Shown: positions 7,309-14,703 of the stretch, piece after piece
How the letters are laid out: every line of letters begins with the position of its first letter
How positions within the stretch are numbered: the stretch's first letter is position 1
Assembly (NCBI GenBank): GCA_937924475.1
Contig: CALDSV010000076.1
Span: 1 to 32,386 of the forward strand
Reading direction: 5' to 3'
Origin: an uncultured bacterium
GTDB taxonomy: Bacteria > Nitrospirota > Thermodesulfovibrionia > Thermodesulfovibrionales > Thermodesulfovibrionaceae
Length of the DNA stretch: 32,386 nucleotides
Notes under the pieces: generated by a model
What the model saw: only the letters and a program-made list of their open reading frames with translations
The model's database searches: none
Told to the model about the DNA's origin: nothing
Position numbers and translations under genes: made by a program

Positions 7309-8955
7309 ATGGCCTTATCTGCTATTTTTGACATTGGAAAAACAGGTGTTTTGAATTACCAGAAAGCTTTACAGGTTGTCTCTCATAATGTAGCAAATGC
7401 AGCAACAGAGGGTTATACACGACAAGATGTGGTATTTACAAACATAGGTTCAGGCATCATAAGTCCTTACGGCACCACAGGAAGAGGTGTTAGAATTGAA
7501 GATATAAGAAGGCTTTATGATTCATTTCTTGAACAACAGCTTAAATCAGAAAGCTCCAATTTTCACTATTGGGATGTGACATATAATGGACTTCTTAAAT
7601 TAGAAACCATTTTTAATGAAGCCTCAGAAATAGCTTTAAGCAAAACTATAAATGATTTTTTTAATGCTTGGCAGGAATTAAGTCAGAACCCTGCAGGAAC
7701 AGCTGAGAGAGATTTGCTTTTAGATAAAGCTCAATATTTGGTGAAAAGACTAAATGTGGATTATCGATCCCTTATGACAGAAAGAAATGAACTTTATGTA
7801 GATTCTCAAAATTTGGTTAATCAAATAAACAGCCTTTTAGATAAATTAAATGAACTTAATGAAAAAATTGCCTCTAATCCTGGCGCTCTTGATATGAAAG
7901 ACCAAAGGGAATTCATAGTTAAACAACTAAATGATATTGTTCAAATTAATTATTTTGAAGACAACGTAGGCAGATATACTATTCTTCTTAACGGGATGCC
8001 TCTTGTAGATGCTGGAAGAGTATATCATCTTAATGTAGGACTTGATAGCAATCAAAATTTAAAGTTTACTATAGAAACACCTTCAGGCTTGGTAAATGTT
8101 AATGAGCGGATTGAGGGCGGAAAACTAAAGGCAAACTTAGACTTAAGAGACATTATTTTGCCAGAATACATGAATAAGCTTAACATGATGGTTTTTGATT
8201 TTACAGAAGCCATAAATGCTCAACACAGGCTTGGATATGGATTGGATGGTTCAACAGGTAATAATTTTTTTACTACTCTTTATGATTTATCAATAAATTC
8301 TGGTTCCTACAGTGATATTTCTCTAAAATTAATGAACATTAACAATAGCACATATAGTTCATATCAAATCCAGTTTGATGGAACAAGCTGGACTGTCATA
8401 GACAACAGTCAATCTCCTCCACAAACGATAACTCATAATGTAACTTCTTGGACAGTAGGAACGGATATATATTATAGAGTAAGCTTTAATGAAATGGAAG
8501 TTACACTTAAAAATCCTACAGTAAACCTTGATTTTAATTTTCAAATCAAGCAACATACTACCCTTTATTTTGATGTGACCATATCAGACAGCAAAAAAAT
8601 TGCAGCAGCGGGGCAAGATCCTACTGGTCCTAATAGCGGGGCTATGGATAATGTAAATGCAAGAGCTATATATTCTCTTTTAGATAGAGCAATAATTGGA
8701 AATTCTAAACCTATTGATTACTATAGAGCCATTGTATCTGAGGTAGGAGTAATATCAAATAGTGCAAAAATTCAGAGGAATTTCCAAGAATCCTTAGTGC
8801 AGGAACTCCAGAACAGAAGACAGAATCTGTCAGGAGTAAGTCTTGATGAGGAGGCTATAAATCTCGTTAAATATCAAAAAATGTATGAAGCATCGGCCAG
8901 AGTAATAAGAGTTGCTGACGAACTATTAACAACACTTTTTGATATGGTGAGGTAA
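7309..8955 (+). CDS. flgK: flagellar hook-filament junction protein FlgK
   Basis: FlgK (hook-associated protein 1) joins hook to filament. The 548-residue protein has the N-terminal motif VVSHNVANAATEGYTRQ (about residues 23-39), the region AQYLVKRLNVDYRSLM with LNELNEKI, and the C-terminal helix GVSLDEEAINLVKYQKMYEASARVIRVADEL in shortened or extended forms known for the family. The ATG follows the flgN stop with no gap and GGAGG precedes it. The central part (about 290-450) is less conserved, as usual for the surface-exposed domains. The next gene encodes its partner FlgL. Confidence 0.96.
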   Translation: MALSAIFDIGKTGVLNYQKALQVVSHNVANAATEGYTRQDVVFTNIGSGIISPYGTTGRGVRIEDIRRLYDSFLEQQLKSESSNFHYWDVTYNGLLKLETIFNEASEIALSKTINDFFNAWQELSQNPAGTAERDLLLDKAQYLVKRLNVDYRSLMTERNELYVDSQNLVNQINSLLDKLNELNEKIASNPGALDMKDQREFIVKQLNDIVQINYFEDNVGRYTILLNGMPLVDAGRVYHLNVGLDSNQNLKFTIETPSGLVNVNERIEGGKLKANLDLRDIILPEYMNKLNMMVFDFTEAINAQHRLGYGLDGSTGNNFFTTLYDLSINSGSYSDISLKLMNINNSTYSSYQIQFDGTSWTVIDNSQSPPQTITHNVTSWTVGTDIYYRVSFNEMEVTLKNPTVNLDFNFQIKQHTTLYFDVTISDSKKIAAAGQDPTGPNSGAMDNVNARAIYSLLDRAIIGNSKPIDYYRAIVSEVGVISNSAKIQRNFQESLVQELQNRRQNLSGVSLDEEAINLVKYQKMYEASARVIRVADELLTTLFDMVR

Positions 8956-8957
8956 TT

Positions 8958-10349
8958 ATGAAAGTAACAACAAGTTTCTTCTATAATACTTTTTTCAGTG
9001 ATCTTAATAAACAGATTGAAGCCATGTATAAGGCCCAAAGACAGCTTAGCACTGGTAAAAAAATACTTATGCCCAGTGACGATCCCATTGCTATATCAAG
9101 AATTACAAAGTATAATTCTGAACTTTCTTCCCTTCAAGAATACTTAAGAGTAATTGATACAGCAAAAATTTATAACTCCTCCATTGAAACTGCTATTAAT
9201 GACCTAAAAAACATGACAGTTAAAGCAAAACAGATAGCTGTTCAAGGTTCTACAGATACTCTCTCTGCAACAGATAGACTTGCACTTGCAAGGGAAGTAG
9301 ACACCTTGATTCAGAGAAGTATCGATACCATAAATACAAAAGTTTCAGGGAGGTTTATTTTTGCTGGATACAAAGCTGATATTCCTCCTGTGAATGAGGC
9401 AACAGGTATTTATCAGTCTGATACAAATTTACAGAGGGTAGATATAAACTTTTTCTTAGACGTGGCTATAAATCTTCCAGCTACAGAGTTTTTTTCCTAT
9501 ACCGGTACTACTAATCAGGTTTTTACACCCTATAATCAAACAGATACAGGCAATCTTCACGACGTAGATCCTTTGTCTGCTTTGCTTATGCCTCAAACTT
9601 CTGTAGCAATTACAGACCCAGCAGCATTATTTACAACTGATGGGGGGACTCTTACAATCCGATTAGGAGATAAAATACCTATAAATGTTTCAATCTCTCC
9701 GGGAGCATCTCTTAATGATATAAGGGATGCCATAAATTCTCAGGCAGGTAGTTATGTGAAAGCTTGGGTTGTAAATGTGGGAAATTCCATTGCTCCTGAT
9801 TACAGACTTGTAGTAAACAGTGTGCCAAATGGAAAGTCTGATCAAATTAGAATTGAAGTAAGTACCTCCACAGGTGATAATCTTAATCTTTTAGCTTATG
9901 ATCCTGTATCTCCTTCTTCTGCCATGAAATTGGAGGGAAATATTAGTGGGTATAACTATATAACAGATCCCACAGACCCAAACTTCTATAGTTTCAACAA
10001 CAACTATTTGAATGAAAATTACTATTTGAGAGCTCTTTATTTTCTAAAAGTTGCCCTTGAAAACAATGATCAGGGAAGAATTCAGAAAGCTGTGGGATAT
10101 TTAGACCAAATCGCAGATAAGCTTTACAGACAACAGTCAGTTATTGGTGCAAGACTCAATAAGATAGAAACTATAAGTGATTATAATCTTGAATTGGAGA
10201 CTAATACAAAGCAGAATTTATCAAACGATCAAGATGCAGATGTTGTAAAGGTTGTCTTGGAGCTTAATCAGAGAATGTCAGTGCTTCAGGCATTACGTAC
10301 TACTTTTACAGATTTTTTCCGCAGTAATCTTTTTGACTTCTTGAGGTAG
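8958..10349 (+). CDS. flgL: flagellar hook-filament junction protein FlgL
   Basis: FlgL (hook-associated protein 3) is the second junction protein, distantly related to flagellin. The 463-residue protein has flagellin-like terminal helices. At the N-terminus are AQRQLSTGKKILMPSDDP (about residues 29-46) and SGRFIFAGYK; at the C-terminus are DADVVKVVLELNQRMSVLQ and QALRTTFTDFF. It is longer than the roughly 300 residues of enterobacterial FlgL because of a central insert (about 190-320), probably a surface domain. GAGGT precedes the ATG two bases after flgK. The stop codon lies within the ribosome-binding region of csrA. Confidence 0.94.
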   Translation: MKVTTSFFYNTFFSDLNKQIEAMYKAQRQLSTGKKILMPSDDPIAISRITKYNSELSSLQEYLRVIDTAKIYNSSIETAINDLKNMTVKAKQIAVQGSTDTLSATDRLALAREVDTLIQRSIDTINTKVSGRFIFAGYKADIPPVNEATGIYQSDTNLQRVDINFFLDVAINLPATEFFSYTGTTNQVFTPYNQTDTGNLHDVDPLSALLMPQTSVAITDPAALFTTDGGTLTIRLGDKIPINVSISPGASLNDIRDAINSQAGSYVKAWVVNVGNSIAPDYRLVVNSVPNGKSDQIRIEVSTSTGDNLNLLAYDPVSPSSAMKLEGNISGYNYITDPTDPNFYSFNNNYLNENYYLRALYFLKVALENNDQGRIQKAVGYLDQIADKLYRQQSVIGARLNKIETISDYNLELETNTKQNLSNDQDADVVKVVLELNQRMSVLQALRTTFTDFFRSNLFDFLR

Positions 10350-10351
10350 GT

Positions 10352-10594
10352 TTGTTAGTTCTTACAAGAAAAACAGGCCAGTCAATCAGAATCGGAGACA
10401 GCATTGTTATTAAAATAATTGATATTGATGGTTCGCAGGTAAAAATTGGTATTGAAGCTCCAAAAGGGATAGTTATTTTTAGAGAGGAACTTTATGAAAA
10501 GTTAAAAGAAAGCAACATAGAAGCATTGAAATTTTCTAAGGAATTAAAGGTTGATGATTTGATTTCTCAATCTTCAGAGGAGAAAAGAGAATGA
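10352..10594 (+). CDS. csrA: carbon storage regulator CsrA
   Basis: CsrA is a small dimeric RNA-binding protein that represses translation at GGA sites, often on flagellin mRNA. The 80-residue protein starts MLVLTRKTGQSIRIGD and has the conserved GIEAPKGIVIFREELYEKL segment with the RNA-contacting Arg6 and the IFREE arginine. The start is TTG at 10352: GAGG at 10343-10346 lies five bases before it and overlaps the flgL stop, and the family N-terminus begins exactly there. It overlaps fliW by four bases. A TTG start may keep CsrA low relative to its antagonist (inference). Confidence 0.96.
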   Translation: MLVLTRKTGQSIRIGDSIVIKIIDIDGSQVKIGIEAPKGIVIFREELYEKLKESNIEALKFSKELKVDDLISQSSEEKRE

Positions 10595-11001
10595 TCAAGA
10601 TAAAATCAGAAAGATTCGGCGAACTTGAAATTGAAGAAAAGGAAATAATTTATTTTCCCTATGGTATTCCGGGAATTCCTTTTGAAAGATTTATAATAAA
10701 AGATTTAATTGAACCTGTAAAATGGTTTATTTCTGTTGATGATCCTGATTTGGCCATGCTTATAATTTCACCTTTCAAATATTTCCCCACCTATGGATTT
10801 GAACTAAGTGATGAAATAGTGTCTGCTTTACAGGCAAAGGATGAAAAGGATCTTGAGATTTATGTATCTCTACTTAAATACAATGACGGTGTTGCTGCAA
10901 ATTTAAAATGCCCTTTTATAATCAATAGAGAAAAAAGAGTTGGTGTTCAAATAGTCCTTGAAGATGAAAAATACAGTTTTAAGGAGCCTATCAAAAAATG
11001 A
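10591..11001 (+). CDS. fliW: flagellar assembly factor FliW
   Basis: FliW binds CsrA and flagellin, forming a switch that couples flagellin translation to filament export. The 136-residue protein has the family signature FGELEIEEKEIIYFPYGIPG near the N-terminus (about residues 9-28) and DPDLAMLIISPF at about 51-62, followed by the NLKCPFIINREKRVGVQI block. It begins in an ATGA overlap with csrA and ends in an ATGA overlap with the large fusion gene, so three genes are translationally coupled. Flagellin itself is not in this window. Confidence 0.95.
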   Translation: MIKIKSERFGELEIEEKEIIYFPYGIPGIPFERFIIKDLIEPVKWFISVDDPDLAMLIISPFKYFPTYGFELSDEIVSALQAKDEKDLEIYVSLLKYNDGVAANLKCPFIINREKRVGVQIVLEDEKYSFKEPIKK

Positions 11002-13133
11002 AAGTATGGAAGGCTAAAACAAAAGTTGAGCTAAATTTTAATGGATATGATTTCCACATAAAGCCCGGTGATAAATTTCTTTTTGCTGATGATGTTTTCA
11101 ATCTTCTTCCAGAAAATGTTAAATCTGTCTTTGAGCAGGCTCATAGCGTACTTCCTCCCTTTTACAGAGGAGAGCCCCTTAATGGAAAAACTCTCCTTGT
11201 AATAGCTCAAGCAGCCATTGGTGATGCCTTATGCATGACTCCTGCTTTAAGAGAGATTAAAAAGAAATATCCTGAAATGACTTTAAATGTAACAGTTTCA
11301 GGTAAAGCAAGACCAGTATTAGAAGGTTTAACATACATTGATAACTTACTACCAATGCCAGTTCCCTTTAAAGAGGTGTCAAAAGCTCACTATATTGTAA
11401 AGGTCATTGAGATGGTAAACACTCCTCAATTTGACAATCTCTCCTTGATTGATTATTATCTGTGGAAGCTTTATATTTATAAAGCTGAAAAAGAGACTCC
11501 TGATGTTGTAATTGATGAGGCTGTTTTAAGTGAGATGAGAGAAGTTTTTGAAAAAATCCATCATGCTTCTGGTGGCAAAAAAATTCTTCTCTTTCACTAT
11601 CTTGCTTCCTCAGTCCATAGAACAATTCCTTCAAAACTTCTTAAAGAGATTGAAGACCTCATATGGGATGAATATGTGCCTATAATATGCTCCTTGCCTG
11701 AAGAAGACATAACTGTTGAGACAGCCTTAGATGTTTATGGCATAAGAGCTGCCAATCTTTCAATTTTCATGAAGGACATTCGTTATTTAATTGCCTCGGT
11801 AGCTCTTTCAGATAGTGTTATAACAGCAGATACAGCAACACTTCACATAGCAGCAGGACTTGAAAAACCAACAGTTTTAATTTCAGGTCCTATTGATCCA
11901 GAATTAAGAGCATCAAATTATCATACAGTAATTCCTGTATTACCAAACTATAAAGGACAAACATGTGTTTGTCCTTGTATGATTCATGCCATAAAGGAGC
12001 CATGTTTAGAAGCTCAGATAAGTAGAAAGTTCTACAGTCCTTGTTTTGAAAACATACCTCCTAAGGTTATATATCTTGCACTTAAGGATGCTGAATTATT
12101 AGTTAAAAGAGATTATGAAAAACCAAAGGAATGTATTCTATGTGGTTTTACAGGTGAAATCCAACTTTTTGAAGTAATTAACAGCTCAAGAGTTTTTGAA
12201 TGTCCTTCTTGTGGATTACAATTCTGCTATCCCATGAAATTTATGGATTATGAAAAAGCCTACAGTGGAGAACATGACGATTTATTAAATTTTACAAACA
12301 TACCCTATGGATCATATCTAAATGTGCAAGATGAAAGGACAGAGATAGAAAAATGGGAGAGGCTACCAAGATTTAATGTCTTACTTCCCCTTCTTTCTCA
12401 AATTCCAAAAGGAAAACTTCTTGATGTAGGTTGTTCCACTGGTTTTTTCATGCTTATCGCAAAGAAATTAGGGTTTGAAGTATATGGAATGGAATCATCA
12501 GATAAAGCTGTCAAGGTGGCAAAAGATAAATTTAAATTAAATGTAGTTGAGGCATTGTCTTTTGATGATCTTCCTCAAGAATATAGAGGTCCCTATGATG
12601 TAATAACAGCCTTTGAAGTTTTAGAACATGTGCAAGAACCGTTGAGTTTCCTAAAAGATATATTTTCACTACTTAAAGAAGTAGGGATCTTAATATTAAG
12701 TTGTCCTCCTTTCTATAAATTCGAAAACACAGCAAAGGGCTACAGAAAATTTAAATGGTGGTACAATGACTATCCCCCCCATCATGTTACACGCTGGAAG
12801 CCTTGGACACTTCATTATGCTCTTAAAAAGGCGGGATTTGATGAGGTTCATCTCTTCACAGAGCCTCTTTTGCCTGCCACAGTTTTTGAAGGAGTTGAAG
12901 CCAAATATTTTCAAATTAAAACTCCCGATGATAAACTTATCAATATCGATAAAAATACAATTAAGTTTATAGTGGCTGAAACCTTAAAACCCCTCTATTT
13001 AAATTCTCGTCTTCTTGCTAATTTTCAATATGCTCTTGCCCTTAAAGGTGGAAATAAAATCTCCTTCGAAAGTATAATAAAAAGAGCTATTAAATACTCT
13101 GCTGTGGAGATAATCTGGGGAAGAGGAGATTAA
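10998..13133 (+). CDS. family-9 glycosyltransferase / zinc-ribbon / SAM methyltransferase fusion
   Basis: This is a 711-residue cytoplasmic protein with three parts. About 60-360 resembles family-9 (ADP-heptose-type) glycosyltransferases, with AAIGDALCMTPALREI near residue 75 and ADTATLHIAAGLEKPTVLISG near 280. About 375-410 is a probable zinc ribbon (Cys379, Cys382, Cys402, Cys405). About 465-650 is a class-I methyltransferase with LLDVGCSTGFF (Gly478), AFEVLEHV and PPHHVTRW. Such ribbon-methyltransferases commonly modify sugars. It overlaps fliW by four bases, so it is tied to the flagellar operon. I infer a role in glycosylating flagellin or another filament protein with a methylated sugar. 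Lipopolysaccharide modification is the alternative. The sugar donor and acceptor cannot be read from sequence. Confidence 0.85.
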   Translation: MKVWKAKTKVELNFNGYDFHIKPGDKFLFADDVFNLLPENVKSVFEQAHSVLPPFYRGEPLNGKTLLVIAQAAIGDALCMTPALREIKKKYPEMTLNVTVSGKARPVLEGLTYIDNLLPMPVPFKEVSKAHYIVKVIEMVNTPQFDNLSLIDYYLWKLYIYKAEKETPDVVIDEAVLSEMREVFEKIHHASGGKKILLFHYLASSVHRTIPSKLLKEIEDLIWDEYVPIICSLPEEDITVETALDVYGIRAANLSIFMKDIRYLIASVALSDSVITADTATLHIAAGLEKPTVLISGPIDPELRASNYHTVIPVLPNYKGQTCVCPCMIHAIKEPCLEAQISRKFYSPCFENIPPKVIYLALKDAELLVKRDYEKPKECILCGFTGEIQLFEVINSSRVFECPSCGLQFCYPMKFMDYEKAYSGEHDDLLNFTNIPYGSYLNVQDERTEIEKWERLPRFNVLLPLLSQIPKGKLLDVGCSTGFFMLIAKKLGFEVYGMESSDKAVKVAKDKFKLNVVEALSFDDLPQEYRGPYDVITAFEVLEHVQEPLSFLKDIFSLLKEVGILILSCPPFYKFENTAKGYRKFKWWYNDYPPHHVTRWKPWTLHYALKKAGFDEVHLFTEPLLPATVFEGVEAKYFQIKTPDDKLINIDKNTIKFIVAETLKPLYLNSRLLANFQYALALKGGNKISFESIIKRAIKYSAVEIIWGRGD

Positions 13134-13147
13134 TTTCATAATTATAT

Positions 13148-13996
13148 ATGGAAAAAAGAGACAAATTAGAGGAAATTTACATAAAGACAATAGACATCTC
13201 TCCCAATTCCCAACTAATTATTAAACTCATAAATTTATTAAGAAACGAATATACTTCCATAGAAGAAATTGAGGAGTATTTGGCAAAAGACAAGGGTTTA
13301 ACAGCAAAATTTTTAAGAATTGCCAATTCTCCCTATTATGGAATGAGTAGAAAGATTAAAACAGTTAAAGATGCCCTTCTTTTAATTGGACTTGAAAGTG
13401 CCAAATCCTTAATTTTTGCAACCTCTGTTATATATTTATATAAGAATTTCGGAGAATTCGAAAAGAGACTTTGGGAACATAGTTTAGGAGTTGGTCTCTT
13501 TTCAAGTTTGTTATCTACTGCATTAGGTCATATTTCACCAGACTTATTTTTGGCCGCTGGAATTCTTCATGATATTGGCAAAATTTTTTTATATAACGCT
13601 AATAGTAATTATTATCAAAATATTCATGAAAACATTCTAAAATCTGAACGAGAAACTATAGACATAGAGAATGAAAAAATCGGCGTAAATCATGCTGAGA
13701 TGGGAGCTTTTGTTGCAGAGAAATGGAACTATCCTGATGAAATAAAAAAAGTCATTAAATATCATCATAACTTCCCTTATCCATATGTAAAAGAGAGAAT
13801 TTATTCAGAAATTTGTACTATTATCAGGATTTCTGATCAAACATGTTTAGATTTGGGCTTAGGTTTTAAAAAAGAAATTCCTCCAAGGATAGATTATGGA
13901 GATTTAAAAATTGATGCAAACTTAGTGAAAAACTTAAGGAAGATTTTCATCCATCAATTTAGTCATCAGAAAAAATTTTTACTTGACCTGTCTTGA
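13148..13996 (+). CDS. HDOD-domain signalling protein (second paralogue)
   Basis: This 282-residue single-domain HDOD protein is clearly paralogous to the one at 583-1422. It shares LRIANSPYYG, RKIKTVKDALLLIG, RLWEHSLGVGLFSSLL and ILHDIGK at matching positions. The likely metal ligands (His in WEHS, His-Asp in LHDIGK, NH, HH, Asp in ISDQ) are again retained. No ribosome-binding site is visible immediately before the ATG; GAGGAG lies about 20 bases upstream, inside the end of the fusion gene. It closes the flagellar block, so the two HDOD copies bracket it. Function is unproven; a role in motility signalling is inferred. Confidence 0.88.
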   Translation: MEKRDKLEEIYIKTIDISPNSQLIIKLINLLRNEYTSIEEIEEYLAKDKGLTAKFLRIANSPYYGMSRKIKTVKDALLLIGLESAKSLIFATSVIYLYKNFGEFEKRLWEHSLGVGLFSSLLSTALGHISPDLFLAAGILHDIGKIFLYNANSNYYQNIHENILKSERETIDIENEKIGVNHAEMGAFVAEKWNYPDEIKKVIKYHHNFPYPYVKERIYSEICTIIRISDQTCLDLGLGFKKEIPPRIDYGDLKIDANLVKNLRKIFIHQFSHQKKFLLDLS

Positions 13997-14098
13997 TTTA
14001 TACTGCTTTATTCTAATTTAGAGAGAAAAAAATTAATACTATAATCACTTTATAATGGAGATTTCAGAAAGGAGTGTTTTTTAAAAAATAAAATTTAA

Positions 14099-14176
14099 TG
14101 GCGGGGTGGACGGGACTTGAACCCGCGGCCTCTTGCGTGACAGGCAAGCGTTCTAACCGTGCTGAACTACCACCCC
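14099..14176 (-). tRNA. tRNA-Asp (GUC anticodon)
   Basis: Read on the minus strand, GGGGTGG pairs with CCACCCC as the acceptor stem. The anticodon arm is CTTGC-CTGTCAC-GCAAG with anticodon GTC, and the T arm has GCGGG-TTCAAGT-CCCGT. The discriminator is G and the 3' CCA is encoded (14101-14099). It lies 9 bases downstream of the tRNA-Val gene on the same strand and is probably co-transcribed with it. Confidence 0.97.
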
Positions 14177-14185
14177 AAACTCCCA

Positions 14186-14258
14186 TGGGCGGAACAGGTA
14201 TCGAACCTGTGACCTCAGCCTTGTAAGGGCTGCGCTCTCCCATCTGAGCTATCCGCCC
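14186..14258 (-). tRNA. tRNA-Val (UAC anticodon)
   Basis: Read on the minus strand, the acceptor arms are GGGCGGA and TCCGCCC. The anticodon arm is CAGCC-CTTACAA-GGCTG with anticodon TAC, and the T arm has ACAGG-TTCGATA-CCTGT. The discriminator is A, and the bases that follow are TGG, so CCA is not encoded, unlike the neighbouring tRNA-Asp. It is the first gene of a two-tRNA unit. Confidence 0.97.
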
Positions 14259-14267
14259 GTATTATTT

Positions 14268-14297
14268 AAACTAAAATAATACTTAAAAGTTTGTCAA
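14268..14297 (-). promoter_or_regulatory. candidate promoter of the tRNA-Val/tRNA-Asp unit
   Basis: A perfect -35 box TTGACA occupies 14297-14292 on the minus strand. The best -10 at a suitable distance (18 bases) is TAGTTT at 14273-14268, which is weak, just upstream of the tRNA-Val 5' end at 14258. The -35 match and position are convincing; the exact -10 is not. Confidence 0.5.
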
Positions 14298-14358
14298 GAA
14301 ATCTAAAAGAATTTGTTATTCCAAAAGTCAAGTCAAACTTTATTAATACTATGAAATT

Positions 14359-14455
14359 TTAAATTCCTTTTATTTTCATTATAGCTCCAAGCTTTGCAAT
14401 GCCTTCTTCAAAAGTAAAGGCGGAACCCTGAATTACTGTCATAGAAATGTCTTTT
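14359..14455 (-). pseudogene. possible 3' fragment of a decayed gene
   Basis: On the minus strand a frame ending at TAA (14361-14359) encodes about 32 residues, beginning KKDISMTVIQGS and ending AIMKIKGI. It looks protein-like (alternating hydrophobic residues, FTFEEG). Upstream, the frame runs into the repeat-like block and its sequence becomes Arg/Leu-rich and non-protein-like until a stop. This would fit the tail of a gene broken by rearrangement. I do not recognise the family, and chance cannot be excluded at this length. Confidence 0.25.
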
Positions 14456-14463
14456 TTTAATCG

Positions 14464-14530
14464 CAGCCTCAATCTTTGCGAGGGGAAAGCAATCCAACCT
14501 TGCAAAGAGCAGTAGGACGAAGCAAACTAT
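14464..14530. repeat. degenerate repeat-like intergenic element
   Basis: Two tandem, diverged units each begin TTGC and end GCAA: 14476-14492 (TTGCGAGG followed by AAAGCAA) and 14500-14525 (TTGCAAAG followed by GACGAAGCAA). The combination TTGCGAGG / CGAAGCAATC resembles cores of dispersed extragenic repeats I know from many bacterial genomes. That link is from memory and was not tested by search. Each unit can form a short TTGC/GCAA stem. Confidence 0.35.
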
Positions 14531-14556
14531 CTTTATCCTCTACCTCCTTTACTCTC

Positions 14557-14604
14557 ATAGTCACCGTAGTAATGAAGGAAAGGTTGTAATTACGAGGAGA
14601 CTAT
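14557..14604. repeat. imperfect inverted repeat (hairpin) in the intergenic stretch
   Basis: The left arm 14557-14573 (ATAGTCACCGTAGTAAT) and right arm 14589-14604 (ATTACGAGGAGACTAT) are complementary apart from one mismatch and a small bulge, with a 15-base spacer. There is no T-run beside it, so it is not a classic terminator. It adjoins the repeat-like block and may be part of the same degenerate element. Confidence 0.5.
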
Positions 14605-14666
14605 CCTATATGTGATATTCGAAAATAGGAAAGACAAAAAACTAAAAGGGTTATTAAATATTTTTA

Positions 14667-14696
14667 TTGCTAACTTAAAATGTTTTGTCTTATAAT
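14667..14696 (+). promoter_or_regulatory. promoter of the radical SAM gene, giving a probably leaderless mRNA
   Basis: A perfect -10 box TATAAT is at 14691-14696, with a partial -35 TTGCTA at 14667-14672 (18-base spacer). Only seven bases separate the -10 box from ATG 14704, so transcription should start at or next to the start codon. No ribosome-binding sequence is present. Confidence 0.6.
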
Positions 14697-14703
14697 TTTT
14701 TAA

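Larger units (their letters stand above)
14259..14703. other. gene-poor intergenic stretch with repeat-like and fossil sequence
   Basis: About 445 bases without an intact gene. From low to high coordinate it holds the tRNA promoter (minus strand), a short minus-strand frame that may be a gene fossil (14359-14455), a more GC-rich block with repeat-like cores (14464-14530), an imperfect hairpin (14557-14604) and the promoter of the radical SAM gene (14667-14696). The GC content of the middle part is visibly higher than its surroundings, which suggests a different origin or RNA-level selection. Confidence 0.6.

Noticed and set aside
13137-13147. CATAAT five bases before the second HDOD start, as a further leaderless promoter
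   Set aside because: The spacing is one base too short, there is no -35 box, and the gene follows the fusion gene by 14 bases, so read-through is simpler.
14040-14100. Two TATAAT boxes and an AAGGAG sequence on the plus strand after the second HDOD gene
   Set aside because: No open frame follows; AAGGAG leads only to a five-codon frame. It may be chance or a relic in AT-rich DNA.
14100-14226. Plus-strand ATG frame running through the tRNA genes
   Set aside because: It is antisense to two well-formed tRNAs and has no ribosome-binding site.
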